The notes below the pieces were generated by a model, which worked only from the letters and a program-made list of their open reading frames with translations, did no database searches and had not been told where the DNA came from. A stretch of 64,000 bases of DNA from Sphingomonas lutea (lineage in GTDB: Bacteria; Pseudomonadota; Alphaproteobacteria; Sphingomonadales; Sphingomonadaceae). Of the stretch, positions 52,947-60,992 are shown in pieces. The position numbers were made by a program, and so were the translations under genes. Location of the stretch: positions 1,446,501-1,510,500 of the forward strand of contig NZ_CP060718.1 in the NCBI RefSeq assembly GCF_014396785.1, given 5' to 3'. The number at the start of each line of letters is the position of its first letter. Position 1 is the first letter of the stretch.

Positions 52947-53273
52947 CTACGATCTGATCTGTGGTGGTGGGGGAGGATTGGCCGAAGTTAATAGAGGGAC
53001 GGTGACGAGCATCGTCGCAAGTGAGAAGAAGGCGTTAACTGCCGCATCGTCCGTTGGCGTGTAGTGAGGATTTAGAACACGGCTGGCGAAAACTAGGCTG
53101 GCTAAGCCGCTGAATAGCCAGATGTCGTTGTCATCCACCTTGAAGGAATGGTCGATTACGAAATACTGCACGGCGAGTAGGGCGACGACGTAGCCAAGCG
53201 CCGCCCACAACCGTGAGCGTCGTTGTGCTTCGCCAGCGCTCGTTTGGCTGCCTTTGCTCACGACTTCTTGCAA
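52947..53273 (-). CDS. Three-TM membrane protein upstream of the HerA-like gene
   Basis: 108 residues with three hydrophobic helices: LWAALGYVVALLAVQYFVI (about residues 22-40), LFSGLASLVFASRVL (52-67), and AFFSLATMLVTVPLL (80-95), and a proline-rich end (NPPPPPQIRS). It ends 29 bases before the HerA-like start, the same direction, and may form a membrane complex with that protein (inference). No known family. Confidence 0.6.
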   Translation of the reverse strand: MQEVVSKGSQTSAGEAQRRSRLWAALGYVVALLAVQYFVIDHSFKVDDNDIWLFSGLASLVFASRVLNPHYTPTDDAAVNAFFSLATMLVTVPLLTSANPPPPPQIRS

Positions 53274-53383
53274 TTCTGAATAACGCCGAGCATCAAACGG
53301 GATAGCACGGTCTCTTCGCCTTGCAAGCTGTCGCCTCGAAGCATTTTGCTACATATATGTTTCGCAGGCCTCTGCCCGTGTCA

Positions 53384-54307
53384 TCATGTTATCTCTTCCA
53401 GCATAGGGCAAACCATTACGACGCTGGCTCCGATGATACGCTTCTGGTTTCGCTTCCAATCGGTCGAGATACCCACCAATTTAGGCTTCGCCCAAGGCCG
53501 CACTCCATCTAAGCCCATCAGCGGCATTCCGAAGATCGCGCCTCCGCTTTTCCCGATCGGATCGCGGACGATCACATGGCCTTCTGAACGATCCCAGGCT
53601 CCGTCTTTCTTGTCGAAATCGACTGAGACAAAGCCGCCAAGTTGCTCACGACCTGTATTTGAATAGACTTCCATCGGTGTATCGAGCGTCAACTTGTCCG
53701 TGCGCTTCGATGCCGTGTGCGGATAGCCGACTACGCTTGCGTAGAAGCGACCGTCCGGCGCGGCCACAGGGCCGAGTTGATCCTCGTCGAGGAAAGGGAC
53801 GTGAGACAACGCTTCGACGCTCTCTGAATCGAGCGCAACGGCGGCCAGATCGTGCGCTTCGGCAATTATGAAAGTGCCAGCCAGCTGCCGCGCGTAACCG
53901 TCGGCGCCGAAGTAGAACAATGGCCGATCGGCATTTCGGCTGAGGACGTGGTTGGCAGTCACAAGGCACTTCCGGCCGTGATAAGTCAGGGCGACTGCGC
54001 TTCCCTCCAGGAACGGTCGATCCGACTTTGATCGGATAACGGGAATGACGCAGTGGCGAACATGCTCGTTCCCCGCGTCGACCGCAGCACGTGAGATAGC
54101 GTTGATCGGGATTTTGGCGGTGAGACGGGCTTGATTGCCGCGATGTCTTAGTCGGAAGTGCATCAAAGATTTGAACGCGCTGGTGACTGTAATGTCGCAT
54201 CGTAAAATGCTGTTGCGTTGTGGAATGTGGCACAGGGCGCTGATGAGCGTGCCGGATGGAGGATCTGGGGCAGCGCTGCCGTCCTGGTGGAACAGCCAAT
54301 GGTCCAT
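53384..54307 (-). CDS. Trypsin-like serine protease of the island
   Basis: 307 residues without a signal peptide, so probably cytoplasmic. The trypsin-fold triad is recognisable: GSAVALTYHGRKCLVTANHV (His, about residue 118), AEAHDLAAVAL (Asp, about residue 152), and RDPIGKSGGAIFGMP (Ser, about residue 252), with an oxyanion-type GKSGG. The N-terminal 80 residues have no match that I know. It is the first gene of the four-gene minus-strand run. Trypsin-like domains serve as effectors in some bacterial immune systems, so a cell-suicide role is possible (inference). Confidence 0.75.
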   Translation of the reverse strand: MDHWLFHQDGSAAPDPPSGTLISALCHIPQRNSILRCDITVTSAFKSLMHFRLRHRGNQARLTAKIPINAISRAAVDAGNEHVRHCVIPVIRSKSDRPFLEGSAVALTYHGRKCLVTANHVLSRNADRPLFYFGADGYARQLAGTFIIAEAHDLAAVALDSESVEALSHVPFLDEDQLGPVAAPDGRFYASVVGYPHTASKRTDKLTLDTPMEVYSNTGREQLGGFVSVDFDKKDGAWDRSEGHVIVRDPIGKSGGAIFGMPLMGLDGVRPWAKPKLVGISTDWKRNQKRIIGASVVMVCPMLEEIT

Positions 54308-54551
54308 CTACCTCTGCTCCGCTTTCTCGCCGTCATCTGCTGGGCATTGGCACAGGGCATGGCGTTCCCGATCCACAGAACGCCCATAGTTATTTAAGGC
54401 TCGGGGATCGGCGCTGAGCCGTGATCCGGTTTGGCGGCGCGACGCGCACGAGGCGGTCTTTGCTTAGCTTTCGCCTGCACTTTTTCTCAGGTTCAGTCGG
54501 AGTGCCTTTGCAAATGGGGCTGATCGAATTTGCACCGCTGTCCTGAGAATT

Positions 54552-54599
54552 AGCTTGTATGGAACCGCTGGATCGGATGCCCGGTCGCCTGCACCACGT
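54552..54599 (+). repeat. 48-bp direct repeat, left of the SRA-HNH gene
   Basis: Starts AGCTTGTATGGAACCG and ends GTCGCCTGCACCACGT. It matches 55688-55735 at 39 of 48 positions, same direction. It lies in the gap 54,308-54,686, which otherwise shows a GGCTC/GAGCC stem and no gene. Confidence 0.7.
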
Positions 54600-54686
54600 G
54601 TGGGGGCATGATGCTCCATTCGCGAAGACTTGCTCTTCGGCCTCCGTTTTTTCACATTCATCCGTTCAACCTTGCGGGGGGACGTT

Positions 54687-55556
54687 GTGGCGTTCGGGGC
54701 GATTGCAGGAATACCCGTAGGAACTCACTTCGAGCGTCGTGCTGATGTGGCCGCGGCTGGAGTGCATCGGGCTTTGATAGGCGGCATTGTGGGCCGGCCG
54801 GACGCCGGCGCTGAGTCGATCGTCGCCTCAGGCGGTTACGAGGACGATGAGGACCTTGGTGATGTAATCATCTACACAGGGCAGGGCGGGCGTAATCCGG
54901 AGACTGGGCGGCAAGTTGCCCACCAAAGCTTCACACGGGGCAATGCAGCGCTCGTCACTAGCTGTCTGCGGGGCATTCCGGTCCGCGTGGTCCGAGGCTC
55001 TACCAATGCGGGCTACACTTACGCCGGCCTCTTCCGGGTCGACGAATACTGGATGGAGCAAGGCCGCGCCGGTTTTCAGATTTGCCGGTTTCGCATGGTT
55101 GCGGAAGAAGAAGCAGGCGAGGACCGCGTAACGCCACCACAGCCGGCAAAACGGATTGCGACCACTGTTCTGCGTATCGTCCGCGACACCAAGGTGAGCC
55201 AGCAGGTTAAGGCACTAAACGACTTCACCTGCCAAGTCTGCGGAACGCGGTTGATGTGTGTCGGCGGTCCTTATGCTGAGGGTGCGCACATCAGACCGCT
55301 TGGAAAGCCTCACAACGGGCCTGATGTCCTCGAGAATCTTCTATGCTTGTGCGCGAACCATCACGTTCTCTTCGATCACGGCGGCTTTGTCATCGACGAG
55401 GGTTATCTGGTGCTGGGTCTAGGTGAACCGACGCCACTATTGGGGATGACTAAGCCCGGCCAGCAGTTCCTGGCATATCACCGCAGTCTCTGGCAGCAGA
55501 CTTCTATTCTGACATCCGAGAACAGCCTGATGCTGGTGAAAGAATGGGAAGAATAG
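54687..55556 (+). CDS. SRA-HNH modification-dependent endonuclease
   Basis: 289 residues from GTG 54687, preceded by GGGGGG five bases upstream; an in-frame TTG at 54630 lacks a site. The SRA/YDG domain (residues 1-150: FGAIAGIPVGTHFERRADVA, GGYEDDEDLGDVIIYTG, HQSFTRGNAAL, then a YAGLFRVDEYW segment) recognises modified cytosine by base flipping in this family. The HNH nuclease follows with CQVCGTR, EGAHIRPLG (HIRP), NGPDVLENLLCLCANHHVLFD, the ββα-metal pattern. Architecture matches type IV-like SRA-HNH enzymes that cut methylated or hydroxymethylated DNA. It is flanked by a 48-bp repeat. Confidence 0.92.
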   Translation: MAFGAIAGIPVGTHFERRADVAAAGVHRALIGGIVGRPDAGAESIVASGGYEDDEDLGDVIIYTGQGGRNPETGRQVAHQSFTRGNAALVTSCLRGIPVRVVRGSTNAGYTYAGLFRVDEYWMEQGRAGFQICRFRMVAEEEAGEDRVTPPQPAKRIATTVLRIVRDTKVSQQVKALNDFTCQVCGTRLMCVGGPYAEGAHIRPLGKPHNGPDVLENLLCLCANHHVLFDHGGFVIDEGYLVLGLGEPTPLLGMTKPGQQFLAYHRSLWQQTSILTSENSLMLVKEWEE

Positions 55557-55687
55557 CAGCGCAGTGGGCGCGGGGCTGCGCCCTTATTGCCGTCGGACGG
55601 TGAATCGGACGCCGCCAGAATCGGGGGGCGCGTCTTGAGTCGGATTGGGATGGTTCACGTTCAAATTGATGGGCTACCTCGTCCAAT

Positions 55688-55735
55688 AGCCTGCATGGAA
55701 CCGTCAGAAGCGATGCCCCGTCGCCTGCACCACGT
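55688..55735 (+). repeat. 48-bp direct repeat, right of the SRA-HNH gene
   Basis: Starts AGCCTGCATGGAACCG and ends GTCGCCTGCACCACGT; 39 of 48 positions match 54552-54599. The gap 55,557-55,836 contains only this and no gene that I can support. Confidence 0.7.
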
Positions 55736-55836
55736 ATCCCCCTTTGGTGCGTGACAGCCCCCTGAGAAGCCGCCCACTGCGTGGTATACTATATGTGGAT
55801 CAATTATCGCGCCTGCGACGCTTGTGAAAAAGTGGG

Positions 55837-56340
55837 TCAACGGGCCACAATTTCAGCCTCGTCCCAGTCCATGAGGAGATGCGATGGCTCAGTAATCGCG
55901 CCCGTCATGGCCGATTTTTGCACACGTCTTTTGTCTTCCTTCGGCGCCCAGTGCTTAAAGTCGCGGCTGGCTGGCTCGTCGTTGTGCGAGTGCTGAGTCA
56001 GGACATAGGTCGTCGCTCGCCGCGTCTTAACGCTGAAGCTACCCTTGGCCTTAATCCGAAGAAACCCACGATCCGCTAGTTCTTCGATGTAGCCGGCAGC
56101 GGTCGTGTGGCTCGTCACACCCACGCGATCGGCCGCGTCCCGTTGCGACAGGAACAGCTTACCGTTGTTCGCGCCGTTATAGAGGCGATTAAACTCGACC
56201 AACATTGCTCGCGCCCCAGGCGACAGGCTGCGATAAGCGGGCGTTTCCAGCAGATTGAAGTCCAGCTTCACGAAGCGATCCGGACGCGTGCTGCGGCCCG
56301 TAGCGTCAACATGGTTCTTCCTGCGTTTTCGGCCCATCAC
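55837..56340 (-). CDS. Winged-helix protein of the island
   Basis: 167 residues starting at ATG 56340, inside the stop of the AlpA-like gene (ATGA). The N-terminus is basic. The core FVKLDFNLLETPAYRSLSPGARAML and LFLSQRDAADRVGVTSHTTAAGYIEELADRGFL forms a winged helix similar to replication or plasmid-control proteins found on small alphaproteobacterial islands. A basic C-terminus follows (KEDKRRVQKS). It may control excision or copy number; not established. Confidence 0.6.
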   Translation of the reverse strand: MMGRKRRKNHVDATGRSTRPDRFVKLDFNLLETPAYRSLSPGARAMLVEFNRLYNGANNGKLFLSQRDAADRVGVTSHTTAAGYIEELADRGFLRIKAKGSFSVKTRRATTYVLTQHSHNDEPASRDFKHWAPKEDKRRVQKSAMTGAITEPSHLLMDWDEAEIVAR

Positions 56341-56570
56341 TGCACCCCCACGCTGCTGGTGCTGAAGTGCGCGTTGCTGTCGAGCCAGTCACGAAGATCG
56401 CAGTAGCTATAGCCCACGCGCCGGCGCATCTTGCGGAACCTAGGACCGTCACCCCGAACCCGGCACTTGTCGAGGAAACTCTTGCTTACCCCTAGATACT
56501 CGGCAGCCTGCTGCGGCGTCAGCAGCGGGGGCGGGAGCGGTGTCGGTTGCTGTTGGACTTGCGTGGTCAT
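56337..56570 (-). CDS. AlpA-like excisionase / DNA-binding protein
   Basis: 77 residues from the ATG at 56570, which is six bases after GAGGG; ATG 56576 sits directly on that site and is less likely. A MerR/AlpA-type helix-turn-helix (LTPQQAAEYLGVSKSFLDK, then FRKMRRRVGYSYCDLRDWLD) fills the second half. Such proteins act as recombination directionality factors for P4-type integrases, so the island can probably excise if the gene is expressed. Confidence 0.8.
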   Translation of the reverse strand: MTTQVQQQPTPLPPPLLTPQQAAEYLGVSKSFLDKCRVRGDGPRFRKMRRRVGYSYCDLRDWLDSNAHFSTSSVGVQ

Positions 56571-56708
56571 GGCCATCCCTCGTTGGAAGATGGCCACTTC
56601 AAATACCCGCATAAGCTACTGTCGCAACAAGTCTTTTATAATATGATTCGCCCGATTTTTTCAGAGAGCTGACCGATTTTTTAAATTTTCTGAGGACACT
56701 TGACTCGG

Positions 56709-57932
56709 CTAGGCAGCCTCGCGAACCGCGTCGGGTTTTTTGCTTACGAGCGCCGTAATATGATCGGCCCATCGCTGCGCGGCACGCTGCATTTCAGCAC
56801 GGTAGTCGTGGCGCTGGTAAACAGCCGCCACACCCTCTCGCACGGCGCGGTTGGCCAATGCCTCGACTACATCCCGATGTTCCCCGAGACGCTGCATTCC
56901 CGTGTGGACCGAGCGCCGCAGGTCGTGGACCTTCCAAGGGAGAGGCGGCGGCAGCTTGGTGACGGCCAGTTCCGCCGCGAACAGCTTGTCGATCTTTCGC
57001 TTCCAGTAGGACCAATTCTGAATTGGGCCGTTTCCTGACGCAGTGAACAGATAGCCCTTCTTCGTTCCCGTCGCCTTCAGAAGGGTGATCACTTGCGTCG
57101 AGAGCGGCACGATGTGCGACTTCCCGTTCTTCGTGCGCGTCGCAGGAATGGTCCATTGCGCCTCATTCAAGTCAACTTCCGTCCAAACCATATCGGCCAC
57201 TTCATCACGCCGCTGGCCCGTGAAAATTAGCGTGCGAACTGCGCGGCTGTAAGGATGATCCAGCTTCTCTGTCGCCCGATAAAGCGCCGCCAACTCGTGG
57301 TCGTTAAGGTAGCGCTCGCGCGCCGCTGGTGCCTTCGGAAGTGCAATGCGGTCCATCGGTGAGTGATCAAGTTCACCGCGCTCGACGGCCCAGTTGAGCA
57401 GCTTCCGAAGGACGGTGCTGGTGTTTTTTGCGATTCCCGGCCGATTCTTCAGCTTATCGAAGAGCGCCGTCACATCCCGTTTGGCGATCGATGGCAATGG
57501 CGTTGACCGAAAATGTGGCACCACCTCCCTTCGGAGCAGGCGTGCGCCCTCGTTCTGCCAACGCTGCCAATTTTGGGGCAAATACTCTTTGATGAAACGC
57601 TCGGCATATTTGTCGAAGGCGAGCGTGACTGCATCGTTCCGGCCCTGCTGCTTTACGGCTTGAGGATCGATACCCTGCTGCTTCACCGCGAACGCGTGAC
57701 GCTCAGCCTCATCCCGGGCTGTGTCGGGTGTCCAAGGCGACCCGTGCTTTCCAATGCTGATCCGCTTTGGAGTCACACCACGCCCGCCGAGCCGGTATTG
57801 GTAAAGGTAAGTCTTCGTCCCCGTTGGCTCGATCTTCAGTCCAAACCCCTTCAACTGGGTGTCCCAAATGAAGGTTGCCTTGACTGCCGGTTTCGCCTCA
57901 TCCACCACGCGCTTGGTCAGTTTTGCCCGCAT
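56709..57932 (-). CDS. Tyrosine recombinase (P4-type integrase)
   Basis: 407 residues from ATG 57932; TTG 57938 is less likely. An N-terminal arm-binding domain (LTKRVVDEAKPAVKATFIWD, then LKGFGLKIEPTG) is followed by a core-binding domain and the catalytic domain with the first Arg in FTGQRRDEVADM, the HxxR box in HDLRRSVHTGM, and a C-terminal Tyr (AVYQRHDY). Its gene lies 118 bases from attR and is transcribed away from it, the usual layout. The AAGCAC pairs at both ends are candidate arm sites for it. Confidence 0.93.
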   Translation of the reverse strand: MRAKLTKRVVDEAKPAVKATFIWDTQLKGFGLKIEPTGTKTYLYQYRLGGRGVTPKRISIGKHGSPWTPDTARDEAERHAFAVKQQGIDPQAVKQQGRNDAVTLAFDKYAERFIKEYLPQNWQRWQNEGARLLRREVVPHFRSTPLPSIAKRDVTALFDKLKNRPGIAKNTSTVLRKLLNWAVERGELDHSPMDRIALPKAPAARERYLNDHELAALYRATEKLDHPYSRAVRTLIFTGQRRDEVADMVWTEVDLNEAQWTIPATRTKNGKSHIVPLSTQVITLLKATGTKKGYLFTASGNGPIQNWSYWKRKIDKLFAAELAVTKLPPPLPWKVHDLRRSVHTGMQRLGEHRDVVEALANRAVREGVAAVYQRHDYRAEMQRAAQRWADHITALVSKKPDAVREAA

Positions 57933-57950
57933 CAACAATCACCCTTCCGT

Positions 57951-57970
57951 AAGCACGCAGTAAGCACCGG
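57951..57970 (+). other. Paired AAGCAC sites, right end of island (putative integrase arm sites)
   Basis: AAGCAC at 57951-57956 and 57962-57967, 11 bases apart, followed by CGGACGG. Matches the left pair (49731) in spacing and direction. It overlaps the region just upstream of the integrase start, so integrase binding could repress its own gene. Confidence 0.6.
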
Positions 57971-58050
57971 ACGGGTAATTGGGTCAATGACTGTCCAAAG
58001 CAGTGCTATGGGTAGCAAACCTAAAGCACGAAAAACGTGGACTATTTTTT

Positions 58051-58132
<82 letters not shown>

Positions 58133-58140
58133 CGCGCATC

Positions 58141-58165
58141 TCGCCCTGTCCGGGGGACAGGGCGA
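58141..58165. terminator. 11-bp stem hairpin after tRNA-Pro
   Basis: TCGCCCTGTCC (58141-58151) pairs with GGACAGGGCGA (58155-58165) across a three-base loop. It lies between the tRNA and a convergent lipoprotein gene and may end both; no T-tract. Confidence 0.5.
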
Positions 58166-58185
58166 AGGGCGCGATCGGCTGCTAG

Positions 58186-58437
58186 CTACTGGTTGTTGGT
58201 CTCGACGTTGGCATCCACGTCGACGTCGATGTCGGTGTTCTGCACCTTGTCGGCGGTATCCTGGACGTCGTTGGCGATCTTCCCGCCGACATCTTCGGCG
58301 AAGTTGCCGACGTCCGCGACCGCATTTTCGGCCGCGTTCTGGTCATATTGGACGGTCATCGAATCATTCGCGTCGTCGCTGCTGACGTTGCAGGCAGCCA
58401 GCGCCAGGACAATCGGCAGTGCAAGCATGATGCGCAT
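58186..58437 (-). CDS. Small acidic lipoprotein
   Basis: 83 residues from ATG 58437 with AAGGAA eight bases upstream. Signal peptide with lipobox LAAC (Cys16). The mature part is acidic and Asp/Asn/Val-rich, with imperfect repeats (NAVADVGNFAEDVGGKIANDV, NTDIDVDVDANV) that look coiled-coil or disordered. No known function. Confidence 0.7.
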   Translation of the reverse strand: MRIMLALPIVLALAACNVSSDDANDSMTVQYDQNAAENAVADVGNFAEDVGGKIANDVQDTADKVQNTDIDVDVDANVETNNQ

Positions 58438-58465
58438 CGAGTCGTTCCTTTCGAATGGATTGGGT

Positions 58466-59844
58466 TTAACGCCGCGAACGCCTTTTCGGCTCCGGCCCAA
58501 TGCCTCCGCTTAGCACGGCGAGCATCGTGGTCCATGCGGCGACATTCTGCTGCAAATCCTTCTTGTCGATCTTGTCGAGCGTGTCGTCCTGCGTGTGGTG
58601 CAGGTCGAAATAGTGCGTTCCATCCTGCTGCAGTTCGACGCCGGGGAGGCCGTCCGCAAGCATCGGGCCGATGTCGGAGCCGCCCGCGCTGTCGAGCTCA
58701 CCGGGCACGATCCCGAGGGGGCGAGGGCCCTTTGCAGCGCCTGCGCTTCGGCCTTGCGCGCCGGCCCAAGATTGCTGTTGACGCGGTAGATGCGGCCCGC
58801 GCCGAAATCGCTTTCGGCCAACGCATAATGCAGCTGCTTGCCGTATTTGGCGCGATAATCGAGCCCGCCGAACAGGCCGACCTCCTCCGCGCCGAACCAG
58901 ACGATACGGATCGGGCGGAGCGGACGCCCGGCGTTCATGATGCGCTTGGCGGCCGCGGCGACGATCGCGCAGCCGGCGCCGTCGTCAACCGCGCCGGTGC
59001 CGAGGTCCCAGCTGTCGAGGTGGCAGGCGACGAGCACCGGAGGCGCGTTGGGATCGCGACCCGGGACGTCGGCGATGACGTTGCCCGACTGGCCTTGCGT
59101 CATCCGGTTCTGCAGGTTGAGACGCAAGGTGACCGGCTGCCCACGCTTGAGGATGCGCTGAAGCTGCTCGGCATCGGGAAGTGAGAGCGCCGCGGCGGGG
59201 ATCGGCGTCGCGCCGTCCGCCCAGGTCTGTACGCCGGTATGCGGATTGCGGTGATAATCGGTACCGATCGAGCGGATGACGATCGCCAGCGCGCCCTTGC
59301 GGCTGGCGACCGACGGGCCTTCGCGGCGCGGGCGGCCGAAGGCGCCGTAGCTCGACCCGTCCTGGGTGCGCGGCATGGCGTGCGAGACGAAGACGATCTT
59401 GCCGCGCACGCTGGCGTCAGGCGCGGCGATGAGGTCGTCGATCGTATCGAAACCGACGACCTCGCCCTGGATTCCGCCGAGCGGGGTGGCGGCGCTGTTG
59501 CCCAGCGCCGTGACCGCAAGCGGCTGTGGGAAGGGGGCGACGACGGCCGCGCTTTCGCTGTCGATGTCGCGCGACCAGACGGGCATCGGGAAGGTGTCGA
59601 CGCGGACATTGGCGAAGCCGAGCGCGGTGAGCTTGCGCACCGACCAGTCGCGGGCGCGGGCCTCGGCGGCGGTGCCGGCAAGGCGCGGGCCGACTTCGGT
59701 GGTCAGGCCTTCGACGATGTCCCAGGCAGTGTCGTCGTCGAGCGCCGCATCGCGCAAGGCGGCGACCTTGGGGTCGACGGGGGTCTGGGCGAGCAGCGGG
59801 GTGGCGGCAGCCATAAACAGGGCCGCGAAGGCGGAGCGAGTCAT
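58466..59844 (-). CDS. M28 family metallopeptidase, frameshifted
   Basis: Signal peptide (ATPLLAQ), then a peptidase M28 with an inserted PA domain. Zinc ligands are seen in VACHLDSWDLGTGAVDDGAG (H and D), FGAEEVGLFG (Glu pair), ESDFGA (D), and, after the frameshift, FDLHHTQDD (H). The frame breaks at a run of five C on the minus strand (plus-strand G 58717-58721); one more C gives LAPLGIVPGELDSAGGSD and a complete 459-residue protein. The intact active site in the restored frame favours a sequencing error. Substrate: N-terminal residues of peptides (family inference). Confidence 0.85.
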
Positions 59845-59879
59845 GTGCAGCGCCTAGGGAGCGCTGCCGGCAAAGACAA

Positions 59880-60950
59880 TCACAGAAGGCGCATCTGCGC
59901 GCCTTCGGGTGGGCGGAAGAGGTCGGTGCGCAGCGGGAATTTGGCGTGGCGCAGGCCGTGCTTCTTGGTCGCCAGTTCGAACCGCGTGCGCAGCAGGTCC
60001 GCCCACGGCCCTTGCCCGCGCATGCGCGAGAAGAAATTGGGATCGTTGTCCTTGCCGCCACGCAGCGAGCGGATGGTCGCCATCACTTTGCCAGCGCGGT
60101 CGGGGAAATGTTCGTCGAGCCAGTCGCGGAACAGCGGCGCGACTTCGAGCGGAAGGCGGACGGGTAGATAGAAGCCGCCCGGCGCGCCCGCGGCGGCGGC
60201 GGCCTCGACGATCTGTTCGAGTTCGTGATCGGTGATCTGCGGCACGACGGGGGCGATGGCGACGTAGCAGGGCACGCCCGCGGCGTTGAGCGCCTTGACT
60301 GCGGCGAGGCGTTTGCGCGGTTGCGGCGCGCGCGGTTCGAGCGTTCGTGCGATCTTCGGGTCGAGCGAAGTGACCGACATGGCGACGCAGGCCAGGCCAA
60401 GGTCGGCGGCGGGCTTGAGCAAATCGAGGTCGCGCAGCACGCGGTCGGACTTGGTGGTGATGGTGAAGGGATGGCGCGTTTCGAGCAGCAGCTCGATCAG
60501 CGCGCGGGTGATCCGCCAGCGTTCCTCGATCGGCTGATAGGGATCGGTGTTGGTGCCCATCGCGATCGGGCGGCATTCGTACCCCGGTCGCGACAGCGCG
60601 GCGTGGAGCAGTTGCGGCGCGGTCGGCTTGGCGAACAACCGGCTTTCGAAATCGATTCCCGGCGACAGATCGTGAAAGGCGTGGGTCGGACGCGCAAAGC
60701 AATAGATGCAGCCATGCTCGCACCCGCGATAGGCGTTGACCGAACGGTCGAACCCGATGTCGGGCGAACTGTTGCGGGTCAGGATCGCGCGTGGATGTTC
60801 GATCGTGACCGAGGTGCGGCGGCGCGGTACGCCGTCGAGCGCCTCGACCTGGTCGAGCCATTCGCCATCGGCCACCCGCTCCTTGAGATTGAAGCGCGTA
60901 GGCGTGGTGTTGCGGGTCGCCCCGCGGCCCTGGCTCGACTCGATCGGCAT
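59880..60950 (-). CDS. PA0069-type radical SAM protein
   Basis: 356 residues. The radical SAM cluster motif CxxxCxxC is RGCEHGCIYCFARPTH near residue 77. The following pattern (GIDFESRLFAK, ITTKSDRVLRDLD, VTSLDPKIARTLEPRA, FYLPVRLPLEVAPLF) is typical of the SplB-like group named after Pseudomonas PA0069. Function is not established; DNA or tRNA repair is only a guess from SplB. The gene starts 43 bases from the lytic transglycosylase end and is in the same direction. Confidence 0.88.
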   Translation of the reverse strand: MPIESSQGRGATRNTTPTRFNLKERVADGEWLDQVEALDGVPRRRTSVTIEHPRAILTRNSSPDIGFDRSVNAYRGCEHGCIYCFARPTHAFHDLSPGIDFESRLFAKPTAPQLLHAALSRPGYECRPIAMGTNTDPYQPIEERWRITRALIELLLETRHPFTITTKSDRVLRDLDLLKPAADLGLACVAMSVTSLDPKIARTLEPRAPQPRKRLAAVKALNAAGVPCYVAIAPVVPQITDHELEQIVEAAAAAGAPGGFYLPVRLPLEVAPLFRDWLDEHFPDRAGKVMATIRSLRGGKDNDPNFFSRMRGQGPWADLLRTRFELATKKHGLRHAKFPLRTDLFRPPEGAQMRLL

Positions 60951-60992
60951 GCCCGCAGCCTATGCCGCAGGCAGGAACATATCAAAAACGTT

